Shown here piece after piece: positions 61,142-64,000 of a stretch of 64,000 bases of DNA. The first letter of the stretch is position 1. Each line of letters begins with the position of its first letter. Below the pieces are notes generated by a model. That model was not told the origin of the DNA. It ran no database searches and was given only the letters and a program-made list of their open reading frames with translations. This DNA comes from Actinoplanes sp. KI2 (lineage in GTDB: Bacteria > Actinomycetota > Actinomycetes > Mycobacteriales > Micromonosporaceae), in assembly GCF_025630775.1 (NCBI RefSeq), contig NZ_JAOSZE010000005.1:1-64000 (forward strand), written 5' to 3'. A program made the position numbers and the translations under genes.

Positions 61142-61897
61142 ATGGATCTCGGCCTCGACGGACGCGTCTACATCATCACCGGGGGTTCGCGGGGGCTGGG
61201 CTACGCCACCGCCCAGGCGCTCGTCGCGGACGGGGCCAGGGTGGTGCTGTCGTCGCGCGACCCGGAGCACGTGGCCGCGGCCGCCGAGTCGCTCGGGCCG
61301 CTCGCGATCGGGGTGGTCGCCGACCTGACCGACCAGGACACGCCGGACCGGCTGATCCAGGCGGCGACGAACCACTTCGGCCGGCTGGACGGCGCGCTGA
61401 TCTCGGTCGGCGGGCCGCCGCCCGGCACCGCCGCCGCGATGACGGACGAGCAGTGGCGGTCGGCGTTCGAGACGGTGTTCCTCGGGACCGTACGCGCGTT
61501 GCGGGTGATCGCCTCGGCGCTGTCCGAGGGCGCCGCCATCGGCGTGGTGCTGTCCACCACGGTGAAGACGCCGCTGACCGGGCTGGGGCTGTCCAACGGG
61601 CTGCGGCCGGGGCTCGCGATGGCGGCCAAGGACATGGCCGACGAGTACGGTCCACGCGGCGTCCGGATCGTCGGCCTGCTGCCTGGCCGGATCATGACCG
61701 ACCGCAACCGGGAGCTGTTCGCGGACGCCGACGACCCGGCGGCGGCCGCGGCCGAGGCGGCCGGGACGATCCCGCTGCGCCGGGTCGGCGAGCCGGAGGA
61801 GTTCGGCAAGGTGGCGGCGTTCGTGCTCTCCCCCGCTGCCGGGTACGTGACCGGGGCGGTCGTCCCGGTGGACGGCGGATACCTGCGTGCGCTCTGA
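61142..61897 (+). CDS. atypical short-chain dehydrogenase/reductase
   Basis: 251 residues. The NAD(P)-binding motif GGSRGLGYATAQAL and the C-terminal GYVTGAVVPVDGGYLRAL are typical of SDRs. The catalytic Tyr-x3-Lys is not found: after the Ser-type strand (VVLSTTVKTPLTG) the position carries LSNGLRPGLAMAAKD, with Ser/Asn where Tyr is expected, although a Lys follows. Some SDR lineages share this form, so it is unlikely to be a sequence error, but classical reductase activity is doubtful. It overlaps mug by 11 bases. Confidence 0.88.
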   Translation: MDLGLDGRVYIITGGSRGLGYATAQALVADGARVVLSSRDPEHVAAAAESLGPLAIGVVADLTDQDTPDRLIQAATNHFGRLDGALISVGGPPPGTAAAMTDEQWRSAFETVFLGTVRALRVIASALSEGAAIGVVLSTTVKTPLTGLGLSNGLRPGLAMAAKDMADEYGPRGVRIVGLLPGRIMTDRNRELFADADDPAAAAAEAAGTIPLRRVGEPEEFGKVAAFVLSPAAGYVTGAVVPVDGGYLRAL

Positions 61898-62525
61898 ACC
61901 GCTTTTTGAGAAGCCGACCGCGGGCGAGGTGGCGGCCGCGGCCGGACGCACCATTCCCGACCTGATCGGGCCGGACCTGCGGGTGCTGTTCTCCGGGATC
62001 AACCCGAGCCTCTACTCAGCCGCCACCGGGCATCACTTCGCCCGGCCGGGCAACCGCTTCTGGCCGGCGCTGCACCGGTCCGGGTTCACCCCGCGGCTGC
62101 TGCACCCCTCCGAGCAGGCCCGGCTGCCGGCGATGGGGCTGGGCATCACCAATGTGGTCGCCCGGGCCACCGCGCGGGCCGACGAGCTGTCCACGGCCGA
62201 GCTGGTCGAGGGCGGCGCGATCCTGGCCGAGCTCGCCGCGACGTGGCGTCCTCGGTATCTGGCCGTGCTCGGGGTGACCGCGTACCGGACGGCCTTCGGG
62301 CGGCGAACGGCGGCGATCGGGCCGCAGGAGCAGACGGTCGGCGGGGTGCCGGTCTGGGTGCTGCCGAACCCGAGCGGCTTGAACGCTCACTACCAGATCG
62401 AGGGTCTGGCGGCCGAGTTCGCCCGGCTGCACTCCGCTACGGTGGCAGGTCATGACGACCAGGATCAGCGAGTTACTGGCGGCCGCCGCCGAGCGGACCG
62501 TTCCGGTGGTGCACGGCATCGATGA
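61887..62525 (+). CDS. mug: G/U mismatch-specific DNA glycosylase
   Basis: 212 residues of the uracil-DNA glycosylase superfamily, MUG type: motif A VLFSGINPSLYSAATG with the catalytic Asn, GNRFWPALHRSGF, and motif B NPSGLNAHY. It removes uracil or other damaged bases opposite G. The start GTG 61887 is inside the end of the SDR gene. The last 25 residues (Arg/Gly/Asp-rich) overlap the next gene by 74 bases and are probably not functional; the core ends near EFARLHSATV. Confidence 0.93.
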   Translation: MRSEPLFEKPTAGEVAAAAGRTIPDLIGPDLRVLFSGINPSLYSAATGHHFARPGNRFWPALHRSGFTPRLLHPSEQARLPAMGLGITNVVARATARADELSTAELVEGGAILAELAATWRPRYLAVLGVTAYRTAFGRRTAAIGPQEQTVGGVPVWVLPNPSGLNAHYQIEGLAAEFARLHSATVAGHDDQDQRVTGGRRRADRSGGARHR

Positions 62526-63036
62526 CACCCAGCTCTCCGACCCCACCCCGTGCGCCGAGTTCCAGGTGCGCGACCTGGTGAACCACCTGTTCCAGGTCGT
62601 GGTGAACTTCCAGGCGCTGGCGACCAAGCAGGACGCCGACTTCGACACCAAGCCGGACTTCCTCGCCGGCGACTGGCGGAACCGGTTCGCCGACGAGACC
62701 CGCAAGCTGGTCGACGCCTGGTCGGAGCCGGCCGCGATCGAGGGGACCTCGCCCCGGATGGGGCTCCCGCAGGCGGTCGTGGCCAACCTGGTGCTGGTCG
62801 ACCTGACCGTGCACGGCTGGGATCTCTCGCAGGGCACCGGTCAGGACTACACGCCCAGCCCGGAGGTCGTCGCCGCGGTCACCCCGTTCACCGAGCAGAT
62901 GGCGCCGCTGGGCCGCGAGCGGGGCGCCTTCGCCGAGATGACCGAGTTCCCGCCGGACGCCGACGAGTTCACCCGGCTGCTGTCCCTCACCGGCCGCAAG
63001 GCCGGCGCTGGAGGTCACGGAGCACGATCAACCTGA
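62452..63036 (+). CDS. TIGR03086-family metal-binding protein
   Basis: 194 residues of the mycothiol-dependent DinB-like group, TIGR03086 type: DPTPCAEFQVRDLVNHLFQVV (first metal His), later LVLVDLTVHGWDLSQ (the second His) and MAPLGRERGAF. A role in mycothiol-linked detoxification is likely; the substrate is unknown. Its ATG lies inside the 3' end of mug, so the genes are co-transcribed. Confidence 0.9.
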   Translation: MTTRISELLAAAAERTVPVVHGIDDTQLSDPTPCAEFQVRDLVNHLFQVVVNFQALATKQDADFDTKPDFLAGDWRNRFADETRKLVDAWSEPAAIEGTSPRMGLPQAVVANLVLVDLTVHGWDLSQGTGQDYTPSPEVVAAVTPFTEQMAPLGRERGAFAEMTEFPPDADEFTRLLSLTGRKAGAGGHGARST

Positions 63037-63111
63037 ACAGTCAATGCGTCGCGAAATACGGCGACGGGGCCTGCGCCGGTTACAACGACATCACGGCGCA
63101 TCGCAGAGGCG

Positions 63112-63561
63112 TCATTTCCTCTCGGCGGACGAGGAGTTCGCCGGGGAAGGCCGGATCCCGCGGCTGTCGAAGACCTCCTTCGCGGCGAAGGTGGCGTTCA
63201 GTGCCCGCGGGAACCCGGCGTAAACGGCGGCGTGCAGTATCGCCTCGACGATCTCGTCCGGGGTCAGGCCGACGTTGAGTGCGGCCCCTACGTGCACCCT
63301 GAGCTGAGGTTCGCACCCGCCGAGGGCGGTCAGCACGCCGATCGTGACCAGCTGCCGGGACCGTGCGTCGAGCCCCGGCCGGTCGTAGATGTCGCCGAAG
63401 GCGAACGCTGCCACATGGTGGCCCAGGGCGGGCGACAGATCGGCCAGCGAGCCGATCACCCCCGTCCCGGCATCTCCATCGATCCTGGCGAGAACATCCA
63501 GGCCATGGCTACGCCGTTTGAGGTTGTCTGCGCTATCGATGTCGTGCTGAAAATTGCTCAT
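63112..63561 (-). CDS. carboxymuconolactone decarboxylase family protein
   Basis: 149-residue helical protein of the CMD/AhpD-like family: RSRQLVTIGVLTALGGCEPQ and VHVGAALNVGLTPDEIVEAI with LHAAVYAGFPRALNA. The C-x2-C pair of AhpD peroxidases is absent (a single Cys in GGCEPQ), so it is nearer the decarboxylase group; the natural substrate is unknown. Its ATG overlaps the stop of the MerR gene by four bases, which indicates coupled expression with that regulator. Confidence 0.9.
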   Translation of the reverse strand: MSNFQHDIDSADNLKRRSHGLDVLARIDGDAGTGVIGSLADLSPALGHHVAAFAFGDIYDRPGLDARSRQLVTIGVLTALGGCEPQLRVHVGAALNVGLTPDEIVEAILHAAVYAGFPRALNATFAAKEVFDSRGIRPSPANSSSAERK

Positions 63562-63932
63562 GGCTGAGCCGATCCTCCGTACGTGGCGATCTTGTATTCG
63601 GTAGCGGCCAGAGCGAGTTGGATCTGCGCTAGCTGGGCCCGCAACGTGTCGCGGTGCTCGAGGAGCATGTCGAGGCGGTCGGGAATGGTGGCGTCGCCGC
63701 GATCGACGAGCGCGACGTAGTGGCGCAGGTCGCTGATCGGCATGCCAGAGGTGCGCATCCGTGTCAAGAACACCAGGCGCCGGACGGACGAGGCATCGTA
63801 GACGCGATGCCCAGCGGCGTTGCGAGGCACCGTGATCAGGCCGACCCGCTCGTAATAGCGCAGCGTGTGCGGGCTCACACCGACGTACTGGGCCGCCGTC
63901 GCAATGTCCCACTGCTGGGCCAGGTCCTCCAT
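63558..63932 (-). CDS. MerR-family transcriptional regulator
   Basis: 124 residues from ATG 63932. The winged helix (about 8-75) reads AAQYVGVSPHTLRYYERVGLI and FLTRMRTSGMPISDLRHYV; a C-terminal coiled coil follows (about 80-118). There is no metal-binding Cys set, so it probably senses an organic molecule or redox change. It likely controls the CMD-family gene downstream. The frame stays open to 63992 and maybe beyond the window edge, so a longer N-terminus or an overlapping upstream gene cannot be excluded. Confidence 0.85.
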   Translation of the reverse strand: MEDLAQQWDIATAAQYVGVSPHTLRYYERVGLITVPRNAAGHRVYDASSVRRLVFLTRMRTSGMPISDLRHYVALVDRGDATIPDRLDMLLEHRDTLRAQLAQIQLALAATEYKIATYGGSAQP

Positions 63933-64000
63933 GACCAGGCGCCGCAACGCAGCAACCGACACGCCGCCGGGCGGGTCGACGGCCAGGCGCAACGCCTCCG

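Noticed and set aside
63933..64000. Another gene upstream of MerR at the right edge
   Set aside because: The frame is open on the minus strand but too short to judge; it may be the MerR N-terminus or the end of a further gene.

Overview
This window is high-GC actinobacterial chromosome. The gene families point to the Micromonosporaceae, probably Actinoplanes or a close relative: mycothiol-dependent DinB-fold enzymes, DUF3097, DUF2630 and DUF3072 proteins, an F420-type oxidoreductase, the fabG-inhA-hemH block, an AcnR-type repressor and a MurD2/MurL pair. This placement is inferred from gene content and was not tested by search. I see no rRNA, tRNA, CRISPR array, transposase, integrase or phage gene. 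Genes are closely packed, often with 1-4 base stop/start overlaps, and several convergent pairs overlap at their 3' ends.

Layout. 0-4.6 kb: a leftward sugar-uptake operon (RpiR regulator, lipoprotein binding protein, two permeases, no ATPase), with a CRP-like palindrome upstream. 4.6-7.8 kb: divergent murD2 and murL, the alternative route to D-Glu-containing peptidoglycan precursor, with a small cupin gene translationally coupled to murL. 7.8-13 kb: a flavohaemoglobin-like reductase with a long repeat-rich N-terminus, an LLM-family oxidoreductase, an esterase, a mycothiol-dependent enzyme and two small proteins. 13-31.7 kb: an RNA methyltransferase, a CBM2-like surface protein, an EamA/LysR pair, an SPFH/NfeD pair, a serine hydrolase, a glycine-rich secreted protein, an EamA/MocR pair, DUF3097, two NUDIX hydrolases, a secreted PQQ-type sugar dehydrogenase and an L,D-transpeptidase. 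31.7-37.1 kb: fabG-inhA-hemH-nagD-like operon, divergent from a two-component system. 37.1-42 kb: a secreted hydrolase, a short region with a leader-like ORF and a 28-residue membrane peptide, then a MoxR/DUF58/VWA operon. 42-49.7 kb: a PH-domain pair, thioesterase, sugar kinase, SodC-like lipoprotein, aminopeptidase P, a DUF6174 lipoprotein, two tiny membrane proteins and a TetR regulator. 49.9-57.5 kb: aconitase, a PadR/MFS efflux pair, DUF2630, RIO kinase, a HAD protein lacking its nucleophile, and AcnR, whose promoter shares a motif with the aconitase promoter. 57.5-59.9 kb: a three-gene MNIO (DUF692) cassette. 59.9-64 kb: SnoaL-like protein/XRE regulator, SDR, Mug glycosylase, a TIGR03086 protein, and a CMD-family/MerR pair.

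The most interesting system is the cassette at 57539-59902. It holds a membrane protein whose tail has seven cysteines spaced exactly six residues apart, a DUF692/MNIO-family enzyme overlapping its 3' end, and a third protein (SCO6045-like C-terminal domain) overlapping the enzyme by 4 bases. It looks like a membrane-anchored cysteine-peptide maturation system. The MurD2/MurL/cupin unit and the AcnR/acn regulatory pair come next in interest.
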